A stretch of DNA of 64,000 nt from JANNSW01 sp031431235 (GCA_031431235.1 JANPDA010000431.1:1-64000); one strand, 5' to 3'; positions 8,838 through 16,886 are shown, numbered from the stretch's first letter. Numbers and translations are program-made. Notes: a model not told the origin generated them from the sequence alone.

Positions 8838-10799
8838 TCAAATCGTTGTCCCGACCTTCAACCCCTCCAGCACCGCCTCCTCGGCCGTGCGCGGGGACAG
8901 CGCGTCGCCGATGACCTCGACTTCGCCCTCCCAGCCCTCGAGTGCGGTTTCCAGCTCCGCCTCCCGCTCGTGGCCCTGGGCGAGCACGAGCGTGTCCATG
9001 TCCTCGAGCACGATCGGCTCGCCCGAGGTGGCGTGCTGGAAATAGGCGGTCGTGCCGTCGGCGCCATAGAGGCGCGCATACGTCCTGACCTCGACACCGA
9101 GCTTGGCGAGCACGCCCATGGTGTGGTCGCGGACATACCAGGGCATCTGCTCGCCAGCCATCACGGCGTCGACCATCAGACGAACCTGACAACCTTCGCG
9201 CGCGAGCTTTTCGGCCAGGCCGACGCCGATCCAGTCGCTGCGCCAGTCGGCGATCACCACTTTCGAGCCGATGTTCCTTTCCCCCCGCAGCACCTGCCAG
9301 GCATCGACCGCGTTGGCCTCCTCGCGGCCTTCGAATGCGGGCCAGCGAGGCTTGGCGCCGGTTGCGACGACAACCGCGTCGGGCTGCTCGCGCTCGACGA
9401 GCGCCCGATCGACCATGGTGCCTTTCACGATCGTGACCCCATGGATCTCGCACTCGCGCAGGAGGTTGGTCGCGAGCCCGCCGAACTCGGCCCGGCCAGG
9501 CAGCAATTGCGCGAGCAGCACTTGCCCGCCGAGCTGGCGCCCGGCGTCGTAGAGGGTGACCGCGTGGCCGCGCTCGGCGAGCACCGCGGCGGCCTTCATG
9601 CCTGCCGGTCCGCCGCCTGCGACCAGCACACGCTTCTTGCGCTCTGCCATCTGCCGCTTGCCAAAAGCGATCTCGCGGCCGCTCTCGGGGTACTGGATGC
9701 AGGAGATCGGATAGCCACGGTGGAAATGATGGATGCAGGCCTGGTTGCAGCCGATGCAGGCGCGGATGTCGTCGGTCCTGCCGGCCTTGGCCTTCCTCGC
9801 CATCAGCGGGTCGGCGATCATCGCCCGTGTCATGGCGCAGGCGTCCGCCTCGCCGCGCACCAGCACGCCTTCCGCGATCTGGGGCTGGTTGATGCGGCCG
9901 GCCACGATGATGGGCTTGCTGACGACCGCCTTCATGGCCGCCGCGAATGGCGCCACGTAAGCATTCTCATAAGCCATCGGCGGCACAATGTGGATCGCGC
10001 CCTGCAGCGAGGCCGAGGTGCCGGCGACAACGCTGAAGTAGTCGGGTCCACCCGCCTGGTCGAGGCTCCGGCAGGCGTCGAGCACCTGTGAGGTGTCGAG
10101 CGGATCGCTGTCCCTCTCTTCACCCGAGATCCTCAACCCGAGCACGAACCGCGGCCCGGTCGCGGCCCGGATCGCAGCGATCACCTCACGCAGGAATCGC
10201 AAGCGCTTCGCGGGCGAGCCGCCATAGTCGTCGGTCCTGAGGTTGACGCGGGGGTGCAGGAACTGGGCTGGCAGATAGCCATGGCTCGCCACAATCTCGG
10301 CGCCGTCGAGGCCCGCCGCCTGGAGCCTGTGGGCGGCGGCGGCATAGCCATCGACCACCTCCTCGATCATGCGCACCGACATCGGCACCGGCATCACATG
10401 AAAGCGCTCGTTGGGCACAGCCGAGGGTGCGTAGGCCGCCGGGATCGAGCCGTCCTGCCCCTCCATGATCTCACGGCCGGGATGGAAGAGCTGGCCAAAG
10501 ATCTTGGTATCGCAGGCGTGCACGGCTGCCGCCAAGCGCCGGTAGCCAGGAATGCAATCGTCCGTGTGGGCCGTGAGCACATGGTTGGAGAACTTCGCCG
10601 TCTCGTGGACGGTCGCTACCTGCACGATGATGAGGCCAGCTCCGCCCTTGGCCCTCGCTTCCTGGTAGGCAACGAGGTCATCGCCGACGAGCCCCTTGCT
10701 GGCGAGCCCGGTGTCGTGACCGGTCGAGACGATCCGGTTGGCGAGCGTGACGCTGCCGATCTGGAGTGGCGAGAAGAGACGCGGGAACGGCGTTTTCAT
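8838..10799 (-). CDS. NADH:flavin oxidoreductase / 2,4-dienoyl-CoA-reductase-type iron-sulfur flavoprotein
   Basis: This two-part flavoenzyme of about 653 residues has three recognisable units. The first is an N-terminal old-yellow-enzyme TIM barrel (FPRLFSPLQIGSVTLANRIV; QLFHPGRE; the AEIVASHGYLPAQFLHPRVN block). The second is a 4Fe-4S motif near residue 347 (CIGCNQACIHHFHRGYPISC, pattern CX2CX3CX11C). The third is a C-terminal FAD/NAD(P) domain (VLVAGGGPAGMKAAAVLAERG). This architecture is shared by FadH, trimethylamine and histamine dehydrogenases, and N-methylproline or betaine demethylases. The replacement of Tyr by His/Gly around SHGYL and the lack of neighbours leave the substrate open. 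The start at 10799 (MKTPFPRLF) is preferred over the upstream GTG/ATG frame. Confidence 0.85.
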   Translation of the reverse strand: MKTPFPRLFSPLQIGSVTLANRIVSTGHDTGLASKGLVGDDLVAYQEARAKGGAGLIIVQVATVHETAKFSNHVLTAHTDDCIPGYRRLAAAVHACDTKIFGQLFHPGREIMEGQDGSIPAAYAPSAVPNERFHVMPVPMSVRMIEEVVDGYAAAAHRLQAAGLDGAEIVASHGYLPAQFLHPRVNLRTDDYGGSPAKRLRFLREVIAAIRAATGPRFVLGLRISGEERDSDPLDTSQVLDACRSLDQAGGPDYFSVVAGTSASLQGAIHIVPPMAYENAYVAPFAAAMKAVVSKPIIVAGRINQPQIAEGVLVRGEADACAMTRAMIADPLMARKAKAGRTDDIRACIGCNQACIHHFHRGYPISCIQYPESGREIAFGKRQMAERKKRVLVAGGGPAGMKAAAVLAERGHAVTLYDAGRQLGGQVLLAQLLPGRAEFGGLATNLLRECEIHGVTIVKGTMVDRALVEREQPDAVVVATGAKPRWPAFEGREEANAVDAWQVLRGERNIGSKVVIADWRSDWIGVGLAEKLAREGCQVRLMVDAVMAGEQMPWYVRDHTMGVLAKLGVEVRTYARLYGADGTTAYFQHATSGEPIVLEDMDTLVLAQGHEREAELETALEGWEGEVEVIGDALSPRTAEEAVLEGLKVGTTI

Positions 10800-10884
10800 G
10801 GGGTCGACCGCGGTTGGATGTTGGCGAGTTTCCCGGCTCGGAGCGGGTCGTTTTCCTCCCCAACTCATCCCACTCGCCGGGTCG

Positions 10885-10907
10885 GTTCAGGTTCCGTTCA
10901 GCTTCAG
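10885..10907 (+). promoter_or_regulatory. GTTCAG direct repeats, possible OmpR-type response-regulator site
   Basis: GTTCAG at 10885 and 10896 is spaced 11 bp apart, and a related CTTCAG follows at 10902. An 11-bp direct repeat is the spacing typical of OmpR/PhoB-class winged-helix dimers. The site lies about 60 bp ahead of the YARHG gene start. The regulator is not identifiable. Confidence 0.35.
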
Positions 10908-10963
10908 GGCGGCATTGTGACGCGCATGAGCAGGGCCAACCTGCCATCCCCAAGGAGCTTCCC

Positions 10964-11317
10964 ATGCTGTTCAGGCGCTTCCCGGAGACCATCCTGCTCG
11001 CGACGCTGATGGTCGTGTTCGTCGTGCTCGCAGGCGTTTTCCAGGCCCGTGCCGATTGTTTCGAGGGTATCGGCTGCACCGACAGCGACACCTTCGAGAG
11101 ATCGGCCCTGAAGTAGCTTTCCTGCCAAAACCTCTGGCACGTCCGCAACCGCATTTTCGACGAGAACGGCTATTGCTTCAAGACCGCGCGCGGGAAAAAG
11201 GCCTTCGACAACTCAGACTGCTCGATCGACGACCAGGATGGCGTGCCCATGAACGACATTGAGCGCGCCAACGTCGTCGCCATCGAGACGGTCGAGAGCT
11301 CGAAGGGTTGCAGATAG
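10964..11317 (+). pseudogene. Exported YARHG-domain protein interrupted by one in-frame TAG
   Basis: The reading frame starts at ATG 10964 with AAGGAG six bases upstream. It encodes a membrane/signal segment (FPETILLATLMVVFVVLAGV, then FQARA) and continues to TAG at 11114-11116. The same frame then runs on for 66 codons to TAG at 11315-11317, encoding LSCQNLWHVRNRIFDENGYC and FKTARGKKAF, an unmistakable YARHG domain with paired cysteines. Exactly one codon (codon 51) is a stop and no frameshift is needed. The options are a recent nonsense mutation, a sequencing error, or amber readthrough. The role of YARHG domains is unknown; they are extracytoplasmic. Confidence 0.8.
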
Positions 11318-11323
11318 TCTCCC

Positions 11324-12220
11324 TCAGGACGTCCTCGCCCGCGTGCTCCACAGGGCAAGCAGGCTGGAGAAGGCAATGACCCCGGCCCCCAGCCAGACAT
11401 TGTGCGTGGGTAAATCGCCGAAGACGAGCCAGCCGAGCACCACCGACCAGACGAAAGACGTGTATTCCATCGGCGCAACGGCGGAAGCCGGCGCCCGGCG
11501 ATATCCTTCGAACATGCAGAACTGGCTCATGCCCCCGATCACGCCGAGCAGGACCAGCAAGCCCAAAGTCGCCCAATCGAGCGTGATCCAGGTCGCAACG
11601 CCCGCCAGCGTCATCAGGCAGAACATCGAGTTCGAGATCAGCATCTGCACGATTGTCGGCTCCTGATTGAGCGCGTGTCGCACCAGGATGCCTGACATGC
11701 CCCAGAGCGCGGCCGCCGCCAGCACGAGCAGCGCCGGCACGAGATCGGGCCGCCCGGCGGGGTCTGTCGCGAGCACCACACCGACAAAACCGGCGGTCAC
11801 TGCGGCCCATCGCCAGGGACCCGGTCGTTCCTTCAGGATCAGAACCGAGAGGATCGTCACGAAGAGCGGTGCCGCGTAGTAGATCGTCGTCATCTCGGCG
11901 AGCTGGAGCCTTTGCGCGGCCGTGTAGTAGCAGAGCCAAGCCGCGAGGATGAGCAGGCCGCGCGCAAAGTGCCAGCCCAGCCGGGGCGATACGAAGGCCT
12001 GCCTGGCGAGGCCCGGCCCGCGCAGCACCAGCAACAGCGCCACGATCGTGAAACTGCGCACAAACAGCGCCTCCAGGATCGGGGTGTCCCTGCCGACCCA
12101 TTTCATGATCGCATCCTGACCCGTGAACATCATGTAGGCGAGGCCCGCGAAGGCGACGCCTTTCAGCACCTCGCCAGGACTGTCGACGATGGCGGTCGCC
12201 TTGTCGGAGTGAGCGGTCAT
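11324..12220 (-). CDS. EamA/DMT-family transporter
   Basis: This integral membrane protein of 298 residues has about ten hydrophobic segments arranged as two EamA repeats (GLAYMMFTGQDAIMKWVGRD in the first; LVLAAAALWGMSGILVRHAL in the second). It is a likely exporter of metabolites or amino acids. The ATG at 12220 overlaps the stop of the preceding permease gene (ATGA), so the two are translationally coupled. Its 3' end faces the broken YARHG gene six bases away. The substrate cannot be deduced. Confidence 0.85.
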   Translation of the reverse strand: MTAHSDKATAIVDSPGEVLKGVAFAGLAYMMFTGQDAIMKWVGRDTPILEALFVRSFTIVALLLVLRGPGLARQAFVSPRLGWHFARGLLILAAWLCYYTAAQRLQLAEMTTIYYAAPLFVTILSVLILKERPGPWRWAAVTAGFVGVVLATDPAGRPDLVPALLVLAAAALWGMSGILVRHALNQEPTIVQMLISNSMFCLMTLAGVATWITLDWATLGLLVLLGVIGGMSQFCMFEGYRRAPASAVAPMEYTSFVWSVVLGWLVFGDLPTHNVWLGAGVIAFSSLLALWSTRARTS

Positions 12221-12891
12221 CGGCTCCGTGCCTGCTTGCCGCGCGATTCCAGATAGCCGAGCAAGCGCACCATCGGCCACAGGATCGCGAGGTAGATCAG
12301 TGCCGCGGCGATCAGGGGGGACGGGTTGGCGGTCAGAGCCTGGGCGTCGAACGCCTGCTTCAGCAGGTCGGGCATGGCAACGAACGCCGCGAGCGAGGTC
12401 GCCTTCACGGCTTCGATGCAGCTCGACGTGTAAGGCGGCAGCACGATCCGGAACGCTTGCGGCATGACGACCTCGAGGAGTGCGACCGCAAACGGCAGCC
12501 CGAGCGCGGACGCGGCCTCCCACTGCCCCTTTGGCACGGCCTCGATGCCGGCCCGGAAAATCTCCGCTGCGAATGCCGCGAACACGATCGAAAGCGCGAT
12601 CGCCGCCGCCGTGAAGCTCGAGAGCACGATGCCGACGAAGGGCAGCGCGAAATAGACCAGCACAACCGAGATGAGGGCAGGCAGCGAGCGAAAAATGTCG
12701 GTGAAAGCAGTCGCGATGATACGGACCGGCAGCCAGCCATAGAGCCGCGCGAGCGCAGCCGCGATCCCGAGCAGCGTTCCAAACACGATGCAGGTGGCCC
12801 CGAGCACCAGTGTCGTGCGCACACCCAGCAGCAGCATGGGCAGGGTGCGGGTCATTACCTCGATGTTGAAGAAGGTGTCGACGAGGGTCAT
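12217..12891 (-). CDS. Polar amino-acid ABC transporter permease (HisM/GlnP family)
   Basis: This is a 224-residue inner-membrane permease with the N-terminal His/Glu/Gln permease block (TRTLPMLLLGVRTTLVLGAT). It carries the EAA loop that docks the ATPase (EAASALGLPFAVALLEVVMP) and FRSLPALISVVLVYF, typical of amino-acid importers. Such transporters need a periplasmic binding protein, an ATPase and usually a second permease. None is adjacent: upstream is an L,D-transpeptidase, and downstream is the coupled DMT transporter. It must use partners encoded elsewhere, or it is a remnant of a larger operon. Confidence 0.85.
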   Translation of the reverse strand: MTLVDTFFNIEVMTRTLPMLLLGVRTTLVLGATCIVFGTLLGIAAALARLYGWLPVRIIATAFTDIFRSLPALISVVLVYFALPFVGIVLSSFTAAAIALSIVFAAFAAEIFRAGIEAVPKGQWEAASALGLPFAVALLEVVMPQAFRIVLPPYTSSCIEAVKATSLAAFVAMPDLLKQAFDAQALTANPSPLIAAALIYLAILWPMVRLLGYLESRGKQARSR

Positions 12892-12942
12892 GGGTGGCGG
12901 GGCTCGGTGTGCGGACTTGCGCGCGTTGCCGGCCGACAGTGA

Positions 12943-12958
12943 CCCGGGCGCGCCCGGG
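12943..12958. terminator. Perfect 16-bp GC palindrome between L,D-transpeptidase and permease genes
   Basis: CCCGGGCGCGCCCGGG is fully self-complementary and lies between the stop of the L,D-transpeptidase gene and the permease start. It could end transcription of the former, but there is no T tract after it, so this is only a possible terminator. Confidence 0.3.
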
Positions 12959-13005
12959 GCGCAACACTGCTCTCGCCGTGCGCGGCCGCAAGGCGGAGAG
13001 GCTGG

Positions 13006-13917
13006 TCAGTTGTCGAAAATGACGGCGATCACCCGGTAGCCGTCCTTGGTCAGCACGGCGGGCAAATCCGCTTCGGGCGCATCGACCGTGCCCGTCACGG
13101 TTATCGTGCCGCTCGAGCCGATGTCGTTGGCGGCAAGCCGCCGGCGCATGCTCTCGACCTCGATCGGGAAGCCGTGACCGCTGCGGGTATAGCCGTAGCG
13201 TGTATCGCCGGACTCGCGCTGCCAGAACCGCGGCACCTCGCCGAACCGCTGATCCTCGCTCAGCGCCTCGTCGCGCCCGGTCACCCACCTCAGAAGCGCG
13301 CTCGCGTTGCGCTGGTGCATGCGGATGCAACCATGGGAATCGACCGTTCCGAGCCGCCGGTAGGCCCCCGGCGTGGTGCCATGGAAGGCAACGCCCGAGC
13401 GCCGGCCGCCGTCATAGTGGAGGTCGATCCACATCGCGTTGATCATACCCGGCCCGGCATAGCCCGGCACGATCCGGCCGCGCCGCTCGTCGAGCCCGAA
13501 CACGCCTGTCGGAGTCGGCCCGGAAAGCCTGTCGCCGGGATACTTCCGGCCGGTCGAGACCAGCCAGCTATAGGCCGGCTCGCCGCCTGCCGGCAGCTTT
13601 TTCTTCCAATGGGCCTCGTCCCACATGGCGAGCCGCCATGTTCCCCCGATCCGATCGCGATGCAAAACCCACATGCGCTGCTGGTTCGGCCCCGAGGTCG
13701 CGGCATTGACATAGAGCGCAATGGTGAAGCGTGGATCGATTTCTGCAGGCGCGAGATAGCTGGGCGTGCCCGCCAGGCTTTCCAGATAGGCCAAGGCGCC
13801 GCTCGGCACCGGCTCCAGCTCTCCGGCGGTTGCCCGTCCCTGATGCGCGATCAGCCAAGCCACACCCAGCAGCGCCGCGGCTGCGATACGCGCCAACCTA
13901 CCAATCCATCCCGCCAT
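13006..13917 (-). CDS. L,D-transpeptidase (YkuD domain)
   Basis: This exported peptidoglycan cross-linking or lipoprotein-attaching enzyme has 303 residues. An N-terminal signal peptide (IAAAALLGVAWLIAHQGRATA) precedes the catalytic YkuD domain. The active-site signature SHGCIRM places His195 and Cys197, with the supporting His179 in VAFHGTTPG. The start at 13917 follows AAAGGAAG; the frame upstream to 14070 is unlikely to be translated. The gene is divergent from phnM. Together with murA and mltA nearby it adds to the cell-wall genes in this region, but they do not form an operon. Confidence 0.92.
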   Translation of the reverse strand: MAGWIGRLARIAAAALLGVAWLIAHQGRATAGELEPVPSGALAYLESLAGTPSYLAPAEIDPRFTIALYVNAATSGPNQQRMWVLHRDRIGGTWRLAMWDEAHWKKKLPAGGEPAYSWLVSTGRKYPGDRLSGPTPTGVFGLDERRGRIVPGYAGPGMINAMWIDLHYDGGRRSGVAFHGTTPGAYRRLGTVDSHGCIRMHQRNASALLRWVTGRDEALSEDQRFGEVPRFWQRESGDTRYGYTRSGHGFPIEVESMRRRLAANDIGSSGTITVTGTVDAPEADLPAVLTKDGYRVIAVIFDN

Positions 13918-14171
13918 CACTGGCTTCCTTTGACGACGGCCTCGGGCGCGGTTGCACCGGCCGATTGGTTTGATTCGATCGTGACGAGCATGACATGAAG
14001 CCGCTGTAGCCAGGACACGGCACGGTATGGCACGCAGCCGATTCGGTGCGAGCTGATGCAGGTTCGCCACCCACTGTCACGGCAGCCGCAGCCGATCCGA
14101 TTGATCCGGGCAGGTCGGTGATGCCATAGAGGGTGCATGTCGGACGTCGAGATTGCGCATGGGAGCCGAGA

Positions 14172-15323
14172 TTGACGGCCACGGAACTCGTCATCACCAA
14201 TGCGCGCATCGTTCTGGCGGAACGAGTGATCGAGCGTGGGCATGTGGTCGTCGAAGGCGGACGGATCGTCGCGGTCGAGGCGGGCACATCGCAGGCTGTG
14301 GGCGGCAAGGATCTGGGCGGCGACTTGCTGATCCCCGGCCTCGTCGAGTTGCATACCGACCATCTGGAAGCCCATTTCATGCCACGCTCAGGCGTGCTGT
14401 GGGATGCCGGTGCCGCCGTGCTGGCCTACGACGCCCAGATCGTGGCGGCGGGCATCACCACCGTCTTCGATTCGCTGCGCTGCGGCAGCTACGAGCCGGT
14501 CGACCTGGTGGCCGATGAGACCGCGAAGCTCGCCGGTGCGATCGAGGCGGCTGGAGCTGCAGGCATGCTGCGGGCTGAGCATCTCTTGCATCTGCGCTGC
14601 GAGCTGACGGCACCCGAGGCTGCTGACGTTGCACAAGGGCTGCTGCGCAAGCACGAGGCTCGCCTCATCTCGCTGATGGACCACACGCCGGGCCAGCGCC
14701 AGGTGCGCGATCTGGACCGGATCAAGGGCTATTACCGCCGGCGCGGCGAGCTGGACGAGGCCGGGATCGAAGCCCTGATCGCCGAGCGAATCGCCCGCGG
14801 CGAGGAGAACAGTGGTCCCCAGCGCAAGGCGATCGTGGCACTCGCGCGCCAGCATGGTGCGGTGCTTGCGAGCCATGACGACGCGAGCAGGGCGCACGTC
14901 GCCGAGGCCGTCGCCGATGGCGTGGCAATCGCGGAGTTCCCAACCACCCTCGAGGCAGCGGAAGCCTCGCACGCGGCTGGCATCCGCGTGCTGATGGGAG
15001 CGCCCAATCTCGTTCGTGGCGGATCGCATTCGGGCAATGTGGCTGCGATCGACCTCGTCCGTCGCGGCTCGCTCGACATCGTCTCGTCCGACTATATTCC
15101 AGCTAGTCTGCTGGTGGCGGTCGGCCGGATCGTTGCGATGGACGCCGGCTTCGAGCTTCCGAGCGCTGTCGCGCTGGTCACGCGCAACCCGGCGGAGGCT
15201 GCTGGGCTCCACGACCGGGGCGAGATCGCGGTCGGCAAGCGCGCGGATCTCGTGCACCTCGGCCGGCTCGCTGGGCGACCCGTCGTGCGGGCGGTCTGGC
15301 GCGCCGGCGAGCGGGTATTCTGA
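14172..15323 (+). CDS. phnM: Alpha-D-ribose 1-methylphosphonate 5-triphosphate diphosphatase
   Basis: PhnM removes pyrophosphate from ribose 1-methylphosphonate 5-triphosphate in the C-P lyase route of phosphonate use. It is an amidohydrolase-fold enzyme: IPGLVELHTDHLEAHFMPR is the metal-binding HxxHxE-type region, with LMDHTPGQ, ASHDDAS and SSDYIPASLL further on, all characteristic of PhnM. The likely start is TTG at 14172 with GGGAG six bases upstream, giving LTATELVITNARIVL (initiated with Met). An upstream start at 14133 is less convincing. phnN follows 16 bp later. The core lyase genes phnGHIJKL are not in the window. Confidence 0.92.
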   Translation: MTATELVITNARIVLAERVIERGHVVVEGGRIVAVEAGTSQAVGGKDLGGDLLIPGLVELHTDHLEAHFMPRSGVLWDAGAAVLAYDAQIVAAGITTVFDSLRCGSYEPVDLVADETAKLAGAIEAAGAAGMLRAEHLLHLRCELTAPEAADVAQGLLRKHEARLISLMDHTPGQRQVRDLDRIKGYYRRRGELDEAGIEALIAERIARGEENSGPQRKAIVALARQHGAVLASHDDASRAHVAEAVADGVAIAEFPTTLEAAEASHAAGIRVLMGAPNLVRGGSHSGNVAAIDLVRRGSLDIVSSDYIPASLLVAVGRIVAMDAGFELPSAVALVTRNPAEAAGLHDRGEIAVGKRADLVHLGRLAGRPVVRAVWRAGERVF

Positions 15324-15339
15324 GCGGGGGGAGCAAGCG

Positions 15340-15915
15340 ATGGCCGATCCCAGGAGCCACACTGCGCCAGCCGGCGGAACGCTCGTTCTGGTGGTTGGGC
15401 CATCTGGCGCCGGCAAGGACACTCTGATCGGCGAGGCCAAGACCCGACTGGCGAGCGACAATCGCTTCGTCTTTCCCCGCCGGATCGTGACGCGGGCCGC
15501 CTCACGTTGGGAGGATCATGACACCCTCGACGAGGCGCGGTTCGCAATCGACCTCGCCGCTGGAAGCTTTGTTGTCCATTGGCGCGCACATGGGCTCTCC
15601 TACGCGCTGCCTGCAACGATCGACGGCGATCTATCGGCCGGCCGTATTGCCATCTGCAACGTGTCTCGAAGCGTGATCCACAGCCTCAAAGCACGTTATC
15701 GGCGGGTCCGGGTGGTGCTGATCGAGGCGCGGCCAGAGGTTTTGGTGGACCGCCTCGCCAAGCGCGGCCGCGAGCAGGACCTCGCAACGCGCGCTCCCGC
15801 CGCCCGTCCCGATCTCGATCCCGGCCTTGCCGATGACCGCATCGACAACTCGGGCGAGGTCGCGCCGGCGGTCGAGGCGTTCATGGCGCTGTTGGCGCGC
15901 TATGCCGGTGGGTAG
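15340..15915 (+). CDS. phnN: Ribose 1,5-bisphosphate phosphokinase
   Basis: PhnN phosphorylates ribose 1,5-bisphosphate to PRPP, the salvage step after C-P lyase. It is 191 residues with a guanylate-kinase-like P-loop (GPSGAGKDTL, residues 20-29), the RRIVTRAASRWEDHDTLDE lid region and DDRIDNSGEVAPAVEAF near the end, matching PhnN. The start at 15340 follows a GGGGGGAG ribosome binding site. It forms a two-gene unit with phnM. Its last 16 bases overlap the end of the convergent vapC-2. Confidence 0.93.
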   Translation: MADPRSHTAPAGGTLVLVVGPSGAGKDTLIGEAKTRLASDNRFVFPRRIVTRAASRWEDHDTLDEARFAIDLAAGSFVVHWRAHGLSYALPATIDGDLSAGRIAICNVSRSVIHSLKARYRRVRVVLIEARPEVLVDRLAKRGREQDLATRAPAARPDLDPGLADDRIDNSGEVAPAVEAFMALLARYAGG

Positions 15916-16331
15916 ACCGATGGCGCGAGCGGCTGAACCGAGACGCCTGCAAGCTTGGCTCCAGCCGCTAGCAGCCTCTTGTCGGCCGTGATCAGGGGAG
16001 CTGCCTCACGCTCGGCGAGCGCGAAGTAGACGCAATCGTAGACCGGATGATCGAGGGCCATTGCGAGTGCCAGCGCGCGACGCGCCAGTGGTCGGGATGG
16101 CTCGATGCGGGTGAACGATTGGGGAAGCACGTCGTTGGCCAGCTCTGCATCGGCAGCTCGGATGCGCTTCAGCCGAACGGACCGCCAGAGTACGTTCGCA
16201 ACCTCGATCAGAAGCAGGTCGGGCGCGATCAGCTCGACACCGGGTCGGGCCAACGCTCGCGCCTCCGGTGAGCCGGTCTGACTGATCAGCCACTTGATTG
16301 CGACGCTCGCATCGACAACCAGAGCCGTCAT
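15900..16331 (-). CDS. vapC: VapC-family PIN-domain toxin (vapBC-2)
   Basis: This 143-residue PIN ribonuclease has the full acidic quartet: Asp7 (LVVDASVAIKW), Glu43 (LLLIEVANVLW), Asp99 (HPVYDCVYFALAE) and Asp117 (ITADKRL). It is clearly related to VapC-1 about 8.5 kb away, with the same residue numbering at all active-site positions. The start overlaps the antitoxin stop (ATGA). The 3' end overlaps phnN tail to tail by 16 bp. It is predicted to be an active tRNA/rRNA endonuclease when released from VapB; the specific target is unknown. Confidence 0.92.
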   Translation of the reverse strand: MTALVVDASVAIKWLISQTGSPEARALARPGVELIAPDLLLIEVANVLWRSVRLKRIRAADAELANDVLPQSFTRIEPSRPLARRALALAMALDHPVYDCVYFALAEREAAPLITADKRLLAAGAKLAGVSVQPLAPSVYPPA

Positions 16332-16558
16332 CTGCTGTCCCGGTCCTCGCGGATGAGTGTCGTCGAGTCACCTTCGACTTCCCCGATACGCGCCCGTACT
16401 GCGTCGATGCGGCGCCAGATCTCCTCCCGATCCGGGCTCGCTGCTGCGATCAAGATATCGCGCACCGTCTGCTCGAGTGACGCCCTGGATGCTGTTGCCC
16501 GCGCCTTCAACTGGGCAATGACATTGTCGTCCAGATTGCGAACGATGATCTGTCCCAT
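16328..16558 (-). CDS. vapB: VapB/FitA-type antitoxin of vapBC-2
   Basis: This 76-residue ribbon-helix-helix antitoxin (MGQIIVRNLDDNVIAQLKAR) has a C-terminal neutralising tail (DSTTLIREDRDSR) almost identical to that of VapB-1. The start at 16558 is favoured because GGAGG lies five bases upstream; an ATG four codons earlier lacks such a site. The stop overlaps the vapC start (ATGA). A small palindrome sits immediately upstream, consistent with autoregulation. Confidence 0.9.
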   Translation of the reverse strand: MGQIIVRNLDDNVIAQLKARATASRASLEQTVRDILIAAASPDREEIWRRIDAVRARIGEVEGDSTTLIREDRDSR

Positions 16559-16567
16559 GATGACCTC

Positions 16568-16590
16568 CATGATATCATCATGATAGCATG
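16568..16590. promoter_or_regulatory. Palindromic operator candidate ahead of vapBC-2
   Basis: ATGATATCAT is a perfect 10-bp palindrome, followed at once by the related CATGATAGCATG. Ribbon-helix-helix antitoxins repress their own promoters through short inverted repeats of this kind, and the position just upstream of the VapB ribosome binding site fits. Confidence 0.45.
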
Positions 16591-16687
16591 AATCGAGGGC
16601 TTGTCACAACCAAAACTTGACCCATCGTCAAACGCGAAGCAGCGTGAAGCGTGCCTACACCAAGGCAGATTCAAGGAGGCTCCCCTC

Positions 16688-16885
16688 ATGCGCCTGCCGC
16701 AAGATGCCATCTCCGAAACTTCCGTCATGCGTCTCGTCCAGCGCGTGCGCCGGATCGAGTTGCGGGAGGCGGGCGAGAATGTCGTCGACCTCCTGCGGGA
16801 ACGCGAGGCGCAGGTCGTGCGCGAGGAGCAGCAGACTGCCGCGCAAGCGGCGCGCGAGGCCCCTCAGCCTGCCCACGAGCCTTGA
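16688..16885 (+). CDS. Small unknown protein with strong ribosome binding site
   Basis: I do not recognise this 65-residue protein. It starts at ATG 16688 with a near-perfect AAGGAGG seven bases upstream, the best Shine-Dalgarno sequence in the region, which argues that it is translated. It begins MRLPQDAISETSVMRLVQRV. It then becomes strongly charged and probably helical (RRIELREAGENVVDLLRERE), ending in an Ala/Gln/Glu-rich tail. No signal peptide or membrane segment is visible. It lies between the divergent vapBC-2 operon and the convergent PhyH gene, one base from the latter's stop. Confidence 0.6.
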   Translation: MRLPQDAISETSVMRLVQRVRRIELREAGENVVDLLREREAQVVREEQQTAAQAAREAPQPAHEP

Positions 16886-16886
16886 G

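Noticed and set aside
11114..11116. Pyrrolysine codon in the YARHG gene
   Set aside because: Pyrrolysine is confined to methylamine methyltransferases and needs pyl genes, which are not seen; a nonsense mutation or readthrough is more likely.
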